NCBI RefSeq assembly: GCF_000153185.1
Contig: NZ_CH724149.1
Coordinates: 386,789-450,788 of the forward strand
Direction: 5' to 3'
Length of the DNA: 64,000 nt
Origin: Reinekea blandensis MED297
GTDB lineage: Bacteria > Pseudomonadota > Gammaproteobacteria > Pseudomonadales > Natronospirillaceae
Of this stretch, positions 33,728 to 44,572 are shown piece after piece; position 1 is the stretch's first letter; every line of letters starts with the position of its first letter. The notes beneath the pieces were generated by a model. It did not search any database, was not told the origin of the DNA, and saw only the letters and a list, made by a program, of their open reading frames with translations. Both the position numbers and the translations under genes were made by a program.

Positions 33728-36700
33728 TCAGCGGTCCTCGACAGTCTGATAGGGTTGCAGCATCTGAATAATATCCTGAAACGCCAATCGCCCTAAGTGA
33801 GCGCGCAGTGTGGTCATGTTCTCTGAACCGATCAGGCTACGCAAGGGCTCATCATACGCATCAATATCATTCAGTACCGACAAATCACGGTCGTTAAGTT
33901 TGTCGATGAGCGCTGTTAAATCGACGGGTTGGCCTGAGTTTTCTTTCTGAGCCTCGGACAGAGTTTGGTTGTAATCGGCTGATACGTCGTTGAGAAACGG
34001 GGCACTGTGGTTAATCAATCTATGGAGTTGTTCCGATAACTCCGTCAGCAATGGCAATGCCGGCTCACTTTCATCTCGTAAGGCGGTTTCAGTTTTGGTC
34101 GCTATGGCCTGAATGGTTTGGGCACCCACCATGCCGGAAACACTTTTCAGTTTGTGAACTTGTCCGGCAAGTGCCTTTCTGGCATCGGCGTGTGAGGGCT
34201 CATCGATCGACGGGTCTGGCGGTGAGCTCAAGTTCTGGTGCTCTTCAACCAAGTTGGTGAGCGTCATGCGGAAAAGAGACGGGCTGTCCATCAACAACGT
34301 TTTGGCCTGTGTCATATCTAAACCCTCGATGACGGGCCAGTTATCATCGTCTGCTTCAGCAACGCCTTGGACCTGAGCATCCGCGATGTCAGGGGTTTGT
34401 TTGTCGCCGACATGGTGTCTCAGGGTTTGGATGAGCCGCTCCGGTTCAATGGGCTTGGTCAGAAAATCATTCATCCCAGCGTCCAGCGCTTTTTTTCGTT
34501 CTTCGACTAACGCACCGGCGGTTAAGGCAATAATGGGAATGTCGGTCATGTTCAGGTGGTTACGGATCCGCTGTGTAGTTTCCAGACCATCAATACCGGG
34601 CATTTGAACGTCCATTAAAATGGCATCGAACGCTTCCGGATGATTCGACAGGTAATCGATCGCGTCTTCACCGTTGTCTTTAACAACAACGGATGCGCCA
34701 TTTCTGGACAGTATCTGCGATACGACCAGCTGGTTGATCGGGCTGTCTTCGACGACAAGAATGGAATAGTTTTCTAACCACTTCCCGGCTAACAGGTCTG
34801 TTTTGGTAGACTTTAGTACCTTTTCAGCGTTGCCGGTACGGTCCGTGACGGCGGTGTTAACCACATTGAATAGCGCCGACGGTTCAATGGGCTTCTGAAG
34901 AAAGGCGTCGATCAACTTTTCGTCCGTTGGGTTCTCCGGGTCGAGTTGCTCATAGGCAGAGACCATAATCACGGCTGGCAAGTCAGCCTTGCTGATCATT
35001 TCGCGCATCTTACGGATGGTCTCGAAACCATCCAACTCGGGCATGTTCCAGTCAACTAACACGGCGTCGGGCAGGCGAAGGTTCTGCTCGGCACGCAGCC
35101 GAATGTCCGCCAGCATATCGACACCGTTGTTCACCACACTGCTGCGCCAACCCAACGCCCGCGTAATTTTCTGCAATTGCTGTGCATCGTCTTTGCTGTC
35201 TTCGGCAATCATGATAAACAGGGTGCCGGCAGACTCAGATAGGTTGTCCAGTTCGTTGTCAGATAAGGTTTTAAAGGGCAGTTCAAACCAAAAACGGCTC
35301 CCCTGACCCTCCTCACTTTCCAAGCCCAGTCGGCCTTCCATCAAATAAACCAGTTTTAAAATGATGGACAAACCAAGGCCCGTACCACCGTACTTTCGTG
35401 TAGTCGAGACATCGGCCTGCGTAAAGGGCTCAAAAAGCTGCTGTTGAGCCTTTTCAGAAATGCCGATCCCCGTATCGATGACTTCAAAACGAACCGTTGC
35501 CCGATCTGTTTCTTCAACCAGATGACATCGCAGCGAGATGCTGCCTTCGCTGGTGAACTTTAACGCATTGCTAAACAGATTATCGAGTATCTGTTTGAGC
35601 CGGGTTTTGTCCGTTTCGACCCAGTTGGGTACCTTCGGGTCAATGTTGAGAGCAACTTCCAGGCCTTTTAAGTCGGCTTGCATGCGATGCACGTTTAAGG
35701 TGTCTTCAATCAGCTCTCTTAAGTTGACGGGTGTGGATTCAATGTCCACTTCGTTGGCTTCGATCTTGGATAGATCCAGCACATCATTGATGATGTTGAG
35801 CAGGGATTGACCGGATAGTTGTATTTTGTCGACCAGTAGATGCTGATTCTCGGTCAGGTTTTCATGGTCGAGCAGGTGACTCAAGCCAATGATGGCATTC
35901 AACGGCGTGCGTATCTCATGACTGGTGTTGGCCAGAAAAGCACTTTTAGCTTCAGCCGACGACATGGCTTGCGTGATCGCATGTTGAAGTTTTTCTTCAG
36001 AATTTTTGCGTTCGGTAATGTCTCTTAATGCCGCCGAAACCAGCGTTCGGTCTTCAAGGGGTACGACGCCAAGGGTGACTTCAACCGGGAACTCCGTTCC
36101 GTCTTTGCATCGGGCAAACAGGTCCCGACCAACTCCCATCAGTCGGCGTGTTGGATTTTGTATGAACGCGGCTCGTTGTTGGGGATGGTTGGCTTTGAAA
36201 CGCTCCGGCAGCAAGGTGTCGATGTTCTGGCCGAGTAACTCATTGCGTTCATAGCCGAACATCTGTTCTGAGCGACGATTGACCAGTTGTATGATGCCCT
36301 GTTCGTCGACAATGAAAGTCGGGTCGGGCGCTGATTCCAGCAACGACTTAAACAGTTTTCTGTCTTTTTCCTGCTGTTGTTGGTGAAACTGCTGATAGGT
36401 ATCGATGCGTTTGCGGGCGGCGTTTCGCCACACAATGAACTGAAACAGAACGCCGATGAAAGAGACGATTGCAAAAGCGGTGAAAACTGAAAACACCCGT
36501 ATCAGCACAGTCTGCAGAACGGGCGTGCTGGCGCGGGCCACATAGAGCGTCAGGAAATTGCTATTGGCACGCGTTTCGAAATCGATGCTTTCCGACACCA
36601 TCCAGACGTCTCCAAAGGTGCTTGAATAGAGAGTCAGTTCGCTGTTCAGCGCGCTGGCCCAATTACTGTCGGGCGTAAACTCATCGGACCAGCGGTAAGG

Positions 36701-38509
36701 TGTGCCATGTTCAAAGGCGAATGTGCGTGATTGACTGGGGTGTAGAATGAAGTCGTTACTGACATTGGTGATAAAGGTTCGTTCGTCGCTATGCGTCGGT
36801 TCGCTTAAGGACGACAGATAGTTGTCAGGGGTGACATTGATGATGACAATGCCAAATGGACGGTTGTCGGCTGTCACAACAGGCGTGGCGAAGCGCCACA
36901 TGGGTCGGTGCGGATACTCAACCATGCCAAACTCACGATTGAGATTGATTGAGGACACATAGACGTCACCCGGCCCTTCAGCAAGCGTTGCTGAAATATA
37001 GGGTTCACTCTGTTTGCTCTGCAGTTGGTCGCCACTGAGACTGATGAGCTGGCTGTTTCCTCGCTGAACCTTTACGGCTTCGGTCCAGCGATCCTTCGCG
37101 AGAATCAGCCTGACCTGATACACCTCGGGCGCTGCGAGCATGTAGGAACGAAAAATGTCTTCAAGTCGCTCGCTGGATTGCTGATACGCCCGTCCAGTTT
37201 GATCCAGTGAGTCATTGTTTGCCAAGGCGATCAGTTGCTGAATGGGCGGTGTGTTCGCGATTGACTGGACATCGTTGATGTATCGGTTCGATAGCGTTTT
37301 CAGACGGTCGACCTTTTCATCTAAGGCACTGTTAAGCTCTGTTTGGACGTCATAGGTAGTTTGTCGGAAAACAAAGTAATTTAATCCCAGGAAAAAGAAC
37401 AACAAGATCGTGATGAATGCCGACCATGTCGATCGCAGTTGCGGTTCGTTGACAAAGGCACTGAACGATTCAAGTGTTGAGCTTGTCGACTCTTCGAGCG
37501 TTTTATCGGCCGATAGGGTGGTGCGGATCAACACCATCAGGTAGGCGAGGACCAGTGTTAAGGTCAGTCCGATAATCGCCACCGGCATGATTTGCCAGCG
37601 TTCAGCCATGGCCAGGCCAAGGCGGTTAGGGTACATCGTCAGCGTCCACTGTTGACCGAGGACCTGAATGGTTCTGCTGACAAAAATATCGCGGTCTGAG
37701 ATGTCAGCGTTGATGTCGGATGTGAAGAACGGAACAGGGTCTTCACTGTGGCTCAGTACAATGGTGGTTTGTTCCATCGGCGCACCCAGGTCTTCCAAAA
37801 CATCATCGATGACCAACGGTGCGTAGGTCCAGCCGACTACCGCCGACTCGCGTTGATCGGGCGTGTTGGTTGGGTGGTTGGCGTCGTAAACCGGTAACAG
37901 GATCAGTACCCCCCGCCGGGTTTTCTGGTCGGCCTGCACTAAGGTAATCGGCGCGGTTAAACGCGGCTGGTTGGTTCGGGCCGCGTCCAAGGCTGCCGCT
38001 CGACGGTTGTTTTCCGAACCGATGTCCAGCCCCTGCGCTTGTCGATTCGGCGCAAACGGGTAAATGTACTGGATGATAAACCGGTCGAGGTCGTGCGGTG
38101 CCAGCTGTGTTATTTCAAAGTTAGGTGCGCCATCGTTGCGGATGCTGCGCAGATAATCGCTTTCGGTTTCCATCGGTACCCGCCGGATAAAACCGAAGCC
38201 CAATGCGCCTGGAAATTCATACTCCAGGTCCCGGCTGGCGATGTAGTCTTCAAACATCGCACGATCAACGTTATCAACGCCAGCGGTGACAAATACGCCG
38301 CGAGCGCCACGTAATCCATACTGGAAGTGCTCAAACTCAGTGCTGATGGATGACTCAGCTTCGTCGGCCAACTCGACAAGGTGTTCCCGGATGGCCTGAT
38401 CGTTGCTGTTCAGCGCAATAACGCAGGCGATGCCCGTCAGCAGCAGGCCGGCTAAGAATGGTATCCAAAGGGTGATGGTTTGAACGGCTTTAGGCAGTCG
38501 CATACTCAT
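33728..38509 (-). CDS. Hybrid sensor histidine kinase (CHASE-Cache-PAS-HK-REC-REC-HPt)
   Basis: A 1593-residue membrane sensor. Order: membrane helix, CHASE domain (about 60-260, with FGFIRRVP), two membrane helices, a second extracytoplasmic region of Cache type (about 385-665), membrane helix ([19 protein letters not shown]), PAS (about 735-855), HisKA with phospho-His in [15 protein letters not shown], HATPase ([26 protein letters not shown]), two receivers ([10 protein letters not shown] and [11 protein letters not shown]) and a C-terminal HPt with His in [11 protein letters not shown]. Two sensory modules in one chain are unusual. Overlap with the upstream EAL gene is four bases. Confidence 0.94.
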   Translation of the reverse strand: MSMRLPKAVQTITLWIPFLAGLLLTGIACVIALNSNDQAIREHLVELADEAESSISTEFEHFQYGLRGARGVFVTAGVDNVDRAMFEDYIASRDLEYEFPGALGFGFIRRVPMETESDYLRSIRNDGAPNFEITQLAPHDLDRFIIQYIYPFAPNRQAQGLDIGSENNRRAAALDAARTNQPRLTAPITLVQADQKTRRGVLILLPVYDANHPTNTPDQRESAVVGWTYAPLVIDDVLEDLGAPMEQTTIVLSHSEDPVPFFTSDINADISDRDIFVSRTIQVLGQQWTLTMYPNRLGLAMAERWQIMPVAIIGLTLTLVLAYLMVLIRTTLSADKTLEESTSSTLESFSAFVNEPQLRSTWSAFITILLFFFLGLNYFVFRQTTYDVQTELNSALDEKVDRLKTLSNRYINDVQSIANTPPIQQLIALANNDSLDQTGRAYQQSSERLEDIFRSYMLAAPEVYQVRLILAKDRWTEAVKVQRGNSQLISLSGDQLQSKQSEPYISATLAEGPGDVYVSSINLNREFGMVEYPHRPMWRFATPVVTADNRPFGIVIINVTPDNYLSSLSEPTHSDERTFITNVSNDFILHPSQSRTFAFEHGTPYRWSDEFTPDSNWASALNSELTLYSSTFGDVWMVSESIDFETRANSNFLTLYVARASTPVLQTVLIRVFSVFTAFAIVSFIGVLFQFIVWRNAARKRIDTYQQFHQQQQEKDRKLFKSLLESAPDPTFIVDEQGIIQLVNRRSEQMFGYERNELLGQNIDTLLPERFKANHPQQRAAFIQNPTRRLMGVGRDLFARCKDGTEFPVEVTLGVVPLEDRTLVSAALRDITERKNSEEKLQHAITQAMSSAEAKSAFLANTSHEIRTPLNAIIGLSHLLDHENLTENQHLLVDKIQLSGQSLLNIINDVLDLSKIEANEVDIESTPVNLRELIEDTLNVHRMQADLKGLEVALNIDPKVPNWVETDKTRLKQILDNLFSNALKFTSEGSISLRCHLVEETDRATVRFEVIDTGIGISEKAQQQLFEPFTQADVSTTRKYGGTGLGLSIILKLVYLMEGRLGLESEEGQGSRFWFELPFKTLSDNELDNLSESAGTLFIMIAEDSKDDAQQLQKITRALGWRSSVVNNGVDMLADIRLRAEQNLRLPDAVLVDWNMPELDGFETIRKMREMISKADLPAVIMVSAYEQLDPENPTDEKLIDAFLQKPIEPSALFNVVNTAVTDRTGNAEKVLKSTKTDLLAGKWLENYSILVVEDSPINQLVVSQILSRNGASVVVKDNGEDAIDYLSNHPEAFDAILMDVQMPGIDGLETTQRIRNHLNMTDIPIIALTAGALVEERKKALDAGMNDFLTKPIEPERLIQTLRHHVGDKQTPDIADAQVQGVAEADDDNWPVIEGLDMTQAKTLLMDSPSLFRMTLTNLVEEHQNLSSPPDPSIDEPSHADARKALAGQVHKLKSVSGMVGAQTIQAIATKTETALRDESEPALPLLTELSEQLHRLINHSAPFLNDVSADYNQTLSEAQKENSGQPVDLTALIDKLNDRDLSVLNDIDAYDEPLRSLIGSENMTTLRAHLGRLAFQDIIQMLQPYQTVEDR

Positions 38510-40605
38510 AGTGGATACTCAAATAAGACGTCCTCGGCGGGTTGTGGCTTAGAGAAGTAATAGCCCTGTAGCAGCGAAATGCCAAGATTTTGCAGGTAAT
38601 GCACCTGCTGTTCAGTTTCCACGCCTTCCGCCACCGAAGACAGCCCCATGTTGTTGGCCAGTTCGGCAATGGTTTTAATGAGCACAGTATCGCCCTCCGT
38701 CGTTTCAGCCAGGGCGACGAACGACTTGTCGATTTTCAGGACATCGACAGGCAGGTCTTTCAGATAACTCAGGCTGGAGTAGCCGGTGCCGAAGTCATCG
38801 ATGGACAGCGTGATGCCCATGTCCCGTAAGGTTTGAATGTCGCGGGTAAGTTGAGCATGGGTCTCCAGCATCAGACTTTCTGTGACCTCCAGTTCAATCA
38901 TTCTGGGGTCAATCTGCATTGTTTGGAGGGTTTGTGTTAGAAAGCCTACAAAGCCGGGTTCACGAAACTGCACCGGTGAAATGTTCAGGCAGATGCGAAT
39001 GTTGCGGCCGGCTTTTTGCCATTTTTGTTGCTGTTTCAGCGAGTTAACGATCATCTGTTCACCCAACGGCAATATCAGCCGCGTATCTTCAGCGATGGCG
39101 ATAAAATCGATCGGTGGCACGATGTTGCCTTCGTCGTCGCTTATTCGCATCAGTGCTTCGACGGCTTCCACACGTCCGCTCTGACTGTTGACCATGGGCT
39201 GATAGAGCGTGATGACACTCTGGTTGGATACCGCAGCCTTGATGTGTTTGTAAATCTTTCGGCGAGTCATGAACTGGGTCGCCATTTCATCGGAGTAGAA
39301 GCAGATGCCCTGATGAATGGCGTTTTCTTTTGCCCGCTTCAGTGCCGAGTCGGCGTGCAGTATCAGCGACTGAGCATCACGGGCATCGTCAGGGTAAAGA
39401 CTCAACCCGATGCACGCTGTGAGATTAACAATGCCCGACAGGGTCTGGCTGAACAATCCCAGCTGTTCTTTGAGTTGAAGGGCCAGATTGGCCAGCTCGC
39501 TCGTGTCATTGAGCTTTGGTACCAGGATGACGAACTCATCGGCATTATGCCGGCTCAGGGTTTCTTCACCACTGAGCTGTTGCTTCAGGAAATTCGCAAC
39601 CTTTTTCAACAGCGAATCACCAAACGCAAACCCGAACTCTTCATTGATCAGTTTAAAGCGATCAATATTCAGTTGAAGGAGACCCAGCTTGGTTTGCTGC
39701 CCTTTGTTTGTCGCGATGGCGGCCGTCAGGTGTTCCATTAACAAAAAGCGATTAGGCAGGTTGGTGAGCTGATCGTGCTGAAGAGAATGGGTCATCTTCA
39801 GGACCATGGCCCGGGATTCATCAATGTCTTTAAAGACGATGACACCGCCGATGACGTCACCGGAATCCGATATCAGCGGTGAGGCACTGTCTTCGACTGA
39901 GATCCACTTCCCGCGTTGATTCCGGAGCTGGCAGTTGAATGCCATGCCCACGTTGCGTTTTTCGCTAATGGCTAATCGAAGCGGATTGACGTGAGCCGGA
40001 CCATCGTGACCGATGCGAAGCGGCATGATGTCTTCGATAAAACGCCCTTGTGCCTCTATGTTGGTATGACCGGTAATCAGTTCCGCCGCCGGGTTCATGT
40101 ATCTCACCCGGCCGTCTTTATCGGTTGAGATGACCGCATCGCCGATCGAGTCCAAAGTAATGGCTGCGTGGCGATAGAGGTTGTGTAAGGTTGTCTCGCG
40201 TTCTTTTAACTTCAGCTGTGTGCGAACGCGGGCTTCCACTATTTTGGGGTTCAAGGGCTTGATGATGAAATCCACAGCGCCTTCGTTAAGGCATCGGACC
40301 TGAAACTCCGGGCTGCTGTGCACCGTGATAAAGATGACCGGGATTGTTCGTGTCTGAGGGTGTTGCTTCAACAGTTTATGGACTTCAAAGCCATTCAGCC
40401 CCGGCATTTCGATATCCAGCAAGATCAGGTCAGGCGCAATGGATTCGACCACAGCGAGGGCTTGTAGACTGTCCTGCTCAAAATGCAGTTGGCAGGTGTC
40501 CTTAAAGATTTGATTGAGCAGGGTGATCTGCAATGGGTCATCATCAATGACCAAGAGCGTGGGAGGGGCATGACTGCCGGATGAAAAGGGGCGTATGTCG
40601 CTCAT
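38506..40605 (-). CDS. Response regulator phosphodiesterase (REC-PAS-GGDEF-EAL)
   Basis: A 699-residue cytosolic protein. Receiver (about 14-130; Asp in LILLDIEMPGL), PAS (about 150-270), a GGDEF domain whose signature has become HNADEF, so it is unlikely to make c-di-GMP, and an EAL domain (about 440-695) with EALMRI, the metal-binding DDFGTGYSSL and KIDKSFV motifs intact, indicating c-di-GMP breakdown. The REC domain suggests control by phosphorylation, probably by the adjacent kinase. It is the first gene of the three-gene operon read leftwards. With the downstream cyclase, synthesis and breakdown are under one kinase. Confidence 0.94.
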   Translation of the reverse strand: MSDIRPFSSGSHAPPTLLVIDDDPLQITLLNQIFKDTCQLHFEQDSLQALAVVESIAPDLILLDIEMPGLNGFEVHKLLKQHPQTRTIPVIFITVHSSPEFQVRCLNEGAVDFIIKPLNPKIVEARVRTQLKLKERETTLHNLYRHAAITLDSIGDAVISTDKDGRVRYMNPAAELITGHTNIEAQGRFIEDIMPLRIGHDGPAHVNPLRLAISEKRNVGMAFNCQLRNQRGKWISVEDSASPLISDSGDVIGGVIVFKDIDESRAMVLKMTHSLQHDQLTNLPNRFLLMEHLTAAIATNKGQQTKLGLLQLNIDRFKLINEEFGFAFGDSLLKKVANFLKQQLSGEETLSRHNADEFVILVPKLNDTSELANLALQLKEQLGLFSQTLSGIVNLTACIGLSLYPDDARDAQSLILHADSALKRAKENAIHQGICFYSDEMATQFMTRRKIYKHIKAAVSNQSVITLYQPMVNSQSGRVEAVEALMRISDDEGNIVPPIDFIAIAEDTRLILPLGEQMIVNSLKQQQKWQKAGRNIRICLNISPVQFREPGFVGFLTQTLQTMQIDPRMIELEVTESLMLETHAQLTRDIQTLRDMGITLSIDDFGTGYSSLSYLKDLPVDVLKIDKSFVALAETTEGDTVLIKTIAELANNMGLSSVAEGVETEQQVHYLQNLGISLLQGYYFSKPQPAEDVLFEYPL

Positions 40606-40860
40606 GATTGCCTTCAGATTGCTACCTCAAATTCGGCAATGCCATTTAATCTGGGTAGGCGGGAATGGGGGCGGGGTTGAGTGCCTTGGCACCTTCTCCC
40701 GATACGTCGTTATATTGACTGTTCAGCTTGGTTCACAATGGTGAAAAGTCAAGCCAACAGCGTCGGCGGCAACGGTCGAACTGGAGGTGTTTCGCGTTTG
40801 TTTTGGGAATGTGGCAAAGTGCGCGGCGTCGGCAGTTTGCTTAAGTTAAGCAATGCTGTT

Positions 40861-40918
40861 GTGGGAGGGATTGAGTGCCAACGAAGTCGCGACGTCAATT
40901 AGGTTCCATCCCTCCCAC
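40861..40918. repeat. Inverted repeat upstream of the alpha/beta hydrolase
   Basis: GTGGGAGGGAT (40861-40871) and ATCCCTCCCAC (40908-40918) are exact inverted repeats of 11 bases with a 36-base loop. This could form a stable RNA hairpin at the start of the hydrolase transcript or be the ends of a tiny mobile repeat. Apart from it, the 388 bases between the EAL gene and the hydrolase hold nothing I can support. Confidence 0.6.
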
Positions 40919-40993
40919 GGTAAACCCGGGATCAGGCAAGCAAACGGCGAGGTTTGTGTCGATTTGCTGTTTATTAATATAGGAAACACATCA

Positions 40994-41803
40994 ATGAGAT
41001 CCAAACTGACATTGCGTGATGGCAGACAACTTGCCTACCGACAAAAAGGCTCGCAGGGTCCGACGGTGATTTTTGAATCGGGTATGACCTGTGACAGCAC
41101 CGACTGGGTCGCAATACAGGATCGTTTAGCGGAACAATGCCCGAATGTCACGACGCTGATTTACGATCGGGCCGGGTTGGGTCAGTCAGATTTTGCACCG
41201 ATTCCGAAAACCCGGGCGACCATTACCGACGATCTAGCGCAACTGCTATCGGAACGGAACCTGCCTGCGCCCTATGTGTTGGTTGGCCATTCTTTTGGCG
41301 GGTTTTTAATCAAACACTACAGCCATTGTTGGCCAGAAAAGGTAGCCGCATTGGTCTTTGTGGATGGCAGTGACGCAACGTTCGAATCGCGAACGTTAGC
41401 TTACCGAACCGATACACAGCGAGCTTACTGGCAGTCGTTAAGCACGCGACCGGACCCGGATGAGACCGAGGCTGAACGTCAGGAGCAGGCGGCGTTTTAT
41501 CAATCACTTGAACTGGATGCGGCGCAACCGTTAAAGGACGGCTTGTATAACGCCATCTTGGTTTGTGACCATCTGACGTCCTGGTTTCATCCGGATACTG
41601 ATCCCTATTTTCAGTTCACCGAGGCACCTGAATCGTTACTGAAACGGGATAACCAAACCTGGATTGAGTGTCACCGCGATTGGTTAAAGGACGCACCAAA
41701 CGCTCACTTTCACGTGGTTGAGAACAGCACGCATGCCATCCATCTCGATCAGGAAGCGGTGGTGTTAGATGAGGTGGTTCAAGCGATCAAGGCTGTGCAA
41801 TGA
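40994..41803 (+). CDS. Alpha/beta hydrolase
   Basis: A 269-residue serine hydrolase with nucleophile motif GHSFGGFL, oxyanion-region ESGMTCDS, and the catalytic His in NSTHAIHLD near the C-terminus; an acidic residue in DHLTSWF or VFVDGSD provides the third member. Start ATG 40994 with AGGA nine bases upstream is preferred; the frame extends to 40853 without a ribosome-binding site. Its last 106 bases are repeated at 45345-45450. The position beside bioYNM suggests an origin in a biotin locus, where a hydrolase could act like BioH, but that is inference only. Confidence 0.9.
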   Translation: MRSKLTLRDGRQLAYRQKGSQGPTVIFESGMTCDSTDWVAIQDRLAEQCPNVTTLIYDRAGLGQSDFAPIPKTRATITDDLAQLLSERNLPAPYVLVGHSFGGFLIKHYSHCWPEKVAALVFVDGSDATFESRTLAYRTDTQRAYWQSLSTRPDPDETEAERQEQAAFYQSLELDAAQPLKDGLYNAILVCDHLTSWFHPDTDPYFQFTEAPESLLKRDNQTWIECHRDWLKDAPNAHFHVVENSTHAIHLDQEAVVLDEVVQAIKAVQ

Positions 41804-41839
41804 TGCCCAGTCTGTCAATAAGTGGTCTATCGTTGATGC
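41698..41839 (+). repeat. Direct repeat, copy 1 (hydrolase end plus bioY end)
   Basis: This segment matches 45345-45486 almost base for base. It covers the last 106 bases of the hydrolase and about 36 bases after it. In the second copy the sequence continues into bioY; here it jumps to the bioN fragment, so bioY has been lost from this copy. Confidence 0.9.
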
Positions 41840-42197
41840 GTAAACGGCGGGCGTCCAGCAGTGTGTTTAAGATGGCAATCAGAATCGGTATAAAGTGAAT
41901 ACAAAGCGACATCGCAAAGGCGAGGTTTTCAGTTGCGCTGCCCAGTTTTCTATGTGGGCACATTAGCCACAGAAACATCTCGGTAATGTCGTCCAGAGTG
42001 GAGGTGATGGTCACCGCATTCGCCAACAGAATCAATGTGATCATACGCAAAACCACTATTACCCCCAGTTGCCAGCTGGCCAGCCACCATTGCAGAAAAA
42101 ACCGAATCGTAAACATCCACAGCATCGGGCGGTAGCTATTCGTTTTGATGAGCCGGCTGAAAATCAATTCTTCTTTGAAACTTACCACAGCCGCCAA
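41787..42197 (-). pseudogene. Fragment of a second bioN (EcfT) copy
   Basis: A 136-codon frame whose middle part (about 41836-42139) is a diverged copy of the bioN gene interior at 46177-46477: YRPMLWMFTI-FFLQWWLASWQLG, NAVTITSTLDDITE-FLWLM, ATENLAFAMSLCI-FIPILIAILN are shared. It lacks the N-terminal helices and the C-terminal ATPase-coupling part, and flanking residues are unrelated, so it is not expected to work. It overlaps the hydrolase end. Confidence 0.85.
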
Positions 42198-42210
42198 AAC
42201 GGGGTGATGA

Positions 42211-42372
42211 CTCGTATGGTTCGTTAGTCCGCCGGGTATCCAAATACGGATATCGGTAAATCCCGGTGATCTGCTTCGTCTGTTTGAAGACGTCGAATCA
42301 AATAGTCCTATGAAACGTCTCGAGGTCGATAGTGAAAGGCCTTACATTGTTGCCAATTTGAAGCTGACATAG
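42211..42372 (+). pseudogene. Remnant related to the island's orphan family
   Basis: An open stretch of 53 codons without a credible start ends at TAG 42370-42372. Its end (DLLRLFEDVES, MKRLEVDSERPYIVANLKLT) resembles the end of the protein at 44026-44553 (DKLFQNTYKVIQ, then LRVAIQFTDF). It is probably the 3' piece of a fourth family member, broken on insertion or deletion. Low confidence. Confidence 0.35.
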
Positions 42373-42550
42373 TCGGAGCTCACTATTTTTACTGAGGTAA
42401 CTTTGCAAAGACATTGCTTTGACCCAAAAAGATAAATCATTTCTCTATTTTGGCTATAGGACTCCTATATGGATGTCTTTAAATTGGAAAGTGGTTTGGC
42501 ACTTGTCTAGTGCCTTTGATGGAGCGCCAGGTGTTTGGGTATGGGTTACG

Positions 42551-42979
42551 ATGAGTCGCGTTGATTCGGTCTTTCGAGAGAGTTCGCTTTCCGTTTTAGA
42601 GCGATTAGCGAGATTGGAGATTTTCAGCGGAAATCAGGAACAGCCCTGTCTGATGATTCGCCAAAACAGTGTTTGTTTGCTGAAGGATACACAGGCGTCC
42701 GAGGCCTACTTAGTACTTGTTGAGTTCTGGAGTTCAGTACTAAAATTTGTTGATTCTGATGCGCTTGCTATGAATCAATGTGAATTTTTAGTATCGGGAC
42801 TATCTACGTCCATCAGCATTACTATGTTCTGCTGGACTCAACAGCGTTTTATAATAGATTGTAGCGATTTCCAGTTTAGAGCGAGCGACTGGCGGACACT
42901 GGAAACGTTGCATGTAGAGTACCAGGTTAGATCTTTTAACGGCTATTTTAGCTGCTGCCTTACCGTACATAAGCTGTAA
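42551..42979 (+). CDS. Orphan family protein A, unknown function
   Basis: The frame is open from 42419, but the likely start is ATG 42551 because the paralogue at 44573-45031 aligns from about here (LERLARLE versus IERLARIN). This gives 142 residues, soluble, with LVEFWSSVLKF and CWTQQRFII matching FFEFWGRVHYD and CTPRQFIRL in the paralogue. The protein is neutral, rich in Ser and aromatic residues, with no signal peptide, and no known family comes to mind. It is 40 bases upstream of an AraC regulator on the same strand. The DNA is AT-richer than surrounding host genes. Confidence 0.6.
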   Translation: MSRVDSVFRESSLSVLERLARLEIFSGNQEQPCLMIRQNSVCLLKDTQASEAYLVLVEFWSSVLKFVDSDALAMNQCEFLVSGLSTSISITMFCWTQQRFIIDCSDFQFRASDWRTLETLHVEYQVRSFNGYFSCCLTVHKL

Positions 42980-43019
42980 TGGTAACTCTGTTGAAGTTGG
43001 TTTTTCCATTGGTTGTAAA

Positions 43020-44009
43020 ATGAAAAATTATATCAGAGAGCAAAAAATTAAGACGCTTGTTGAAAACTATTACAAGTTAACAGGCATTAGGCTACCTGAT
43101 GGACTGGAAGCGGAAAACTGTGTCGATGGGTATTGCCCGCTGGTTTCTTACCTATCCTGTTGGCAACAGATGGTAATGTTGACACCAAACATAGAACTAC
43201 CATTGAAACTCGCGGAGTTATCACACATTTCAGATTATGGTGTTATCGGTCAGGTTTTGCAAAATAGCCGATCTATCGGGTCTGGTTTAAACACGGTTCT
43301 TCAGTTTACGTCTTTGATTACTGATGCCGTTAATTTGAGGGTTCAGCCGAAGGGTAGGCATTTTTATGTCAACTTTATGTTTTCTGATTTTGTTCCAGTA
43401 GAGTTGCGTCCAATCCTGTTCTTCAAAATACTGGCTGACTTTTTGGTTATATCTGCTCAAGTCACCAATCATCGTTTTCCAGAAAAGGTTGCGCTAACGA
43501 CTATTGAAATAGGAGATCACGTTGGTCAACTTGAGCCGTTTCTGAACTATTTTAAGTGCCCGATCGCCGTTGTAAGCGGTCATTACAGTGTTGTTGTTCC
43601 GTCCGATTTTCTTGCTTTAAAAGTGTACCAGCCAAGCGAGGCGATCGTACCTAATATATTGCCATTGTTGGAATGTCAGCAGCAAAAAGTTCATAGTTGT
43701 ACCGTTGCGAGCCGGGTTGAGCTGATTTTTCAGGAAGCTCATTATCCTGTAAAAGTTCGTATTGATGCTGTGGCTGAACAGTTAGGGATGAGCGTAGCGA
43801 GTTTAAAGCGAAAGCTGGCATTGGAAGGCACTTGTTACTCAGAACTAAAATCAAATTTTCTTTTGAAGCGGACTATTTTCCTGACTAAGACTAAAAAGCG
43901 CAGTGCTCAATATATTTCTAGGTCGCTTGGCTACAATGATGCCAGTGCATTTTCGCGAGCTTTTCGTTCCTGGACTTGTCGAGGATATGAAGACTACTTT
44001 TCTGACTAA
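43020..44009 (+). CDS. AraC-family transcriptional regulator
   Basis: A 329-residue regulator of the OruR/ArgR-like subgroup: an N-terminal ligand-type domain of about 200 residues (SDYGVIGQVLQNSRSIGSGLNTVLQF is typical) and a C-terminal double helix-turn-helix (about 235-325) with VRIDAVAEQLGMSVASLKRKLALEGTCYSELK and ISRSLGYNDASAFSRAFRSWTC. It lies between one orphan-family gene on its own strand and two convergent ones, so it probably controls this island. The signal is unknown. Confidence 0.9.
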   Translation: MKNYIREQKIKTLVENYYKLTGIRLPDGLEAENCVDGYCPLVSYLSCWQQMVMLTPNIELPLKLAELSHISDYGVIGQVLQNSRSIGSGLNTVLQFTSLITDAVNLRVQPKGRHFYVNFMFSDFVPVELRPILFFKILADFLVISAQVTNHRFPEKVALTTIEIGDHVGQLEPFLNYFKCPIAVVSGHYSVVVPSDFLALKVYQPSEAIVPNILPLLECQQQKVHSCTVASRVELIFQEAHYPVKVRIDAVAEQLGMSVASLKRKLALEGTCYSELKSNFLLKRTIFLTKTKKRSAQYISRSLGYNDASAFSRAFRSWTCRGYEDYFSD

Positions 44010-44025
44010 GGTGGCGTATCTAAGG

Positions 44026-44553
44026 TTAAGAAAGGTTAGATACCTTAAAATCTGTAAACTGAATTGCTACTCTGAGGTTATGGAAGCCATGGATCTGAGA
44101 TATGCTGACTCGTTGAGCACGAATCTCCGGAGGTAGCATCCCTTGAATTACTTTGTACGTATTTTGGAAAAGCTTGTCTGGTGCTTCTTCTGAACCTCTT
44201 AACGTGCTGCATGAGGCATCCAATAACATCGAGTTAGGGTAATGCGACACCATGAACTGAATGTTTTTGATATCAAACCCTGTATTTTTGCATTCATCAA
44301 ATAGGCTATTCCAGAACGTACGTAACAGTGAATATAATGGTTTGGATTGCTCGCTTTTCAACTCGCAGGGGTTCGTTTTACGAACGATTAAATCGAGCGA
44401 TGAGCTCAGTTCCCGGAATGTCATTGCCCTGGCAATTTTGTCGAGCAATTCAGTTGGACTTAAACTGTGAAGTTGCGATTGGTCAGCTAGCCAGTGTTGA
44501 TTGTCATTTTTGCGCGACTCATCGTTAAGGCGAGCTTTCTTATAGTGATCCAT
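44026..44553 (-). CDS. Orphan family protein B, unknown function
   Basis: A 175-residue soluble protein with ATG 44553. It shares with A and C a first helix (LLDKIARAMTF), a Phe/Trp helix (LLRTFWNSLFDEC) and a terminal strand region (LRVAIQFTDFKV). The first 30 residues are charged and probably disordered. It follows gene C by 19 bases, so the two are one operon, convergent with the AraC gene. No database family recognised. Confidence 0.6.
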   Translation of the reverse strand: MDHYKKARLNDESRKNDNQHWLADQSQLHSLSPTELLDKIARAMTFRELSSSLDLIVRKTNPCELKSEQSKPLYSLLRTFWNSLFDECKNTGFDIKNIQFMVSHYPNSMLLDASCSTLRGSEEAPDKLFQNTYKVIQGMLPPEIRAQRVSISQIHGFHNLRVAIQFTDFKVSNLS

Positions 44554-44572
44554 CGATGTTAACTCTGGTCTG

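Noticed and set aside
40681-40902. 73-codon frame upstream of the hydrolase
   Set aside because: No homologous features, and it overlaps the inverted repeat; probably chance.
41787-42197. A functional second biotin T component
   Set aside because: N- and C-terminal parts needed for folding and ATPase coupling are missing.
42419-42550. Upstream extension of orphan protein A
   Set aside because: TTG start without ribosome-binding site and no counterpart in the paralogue.
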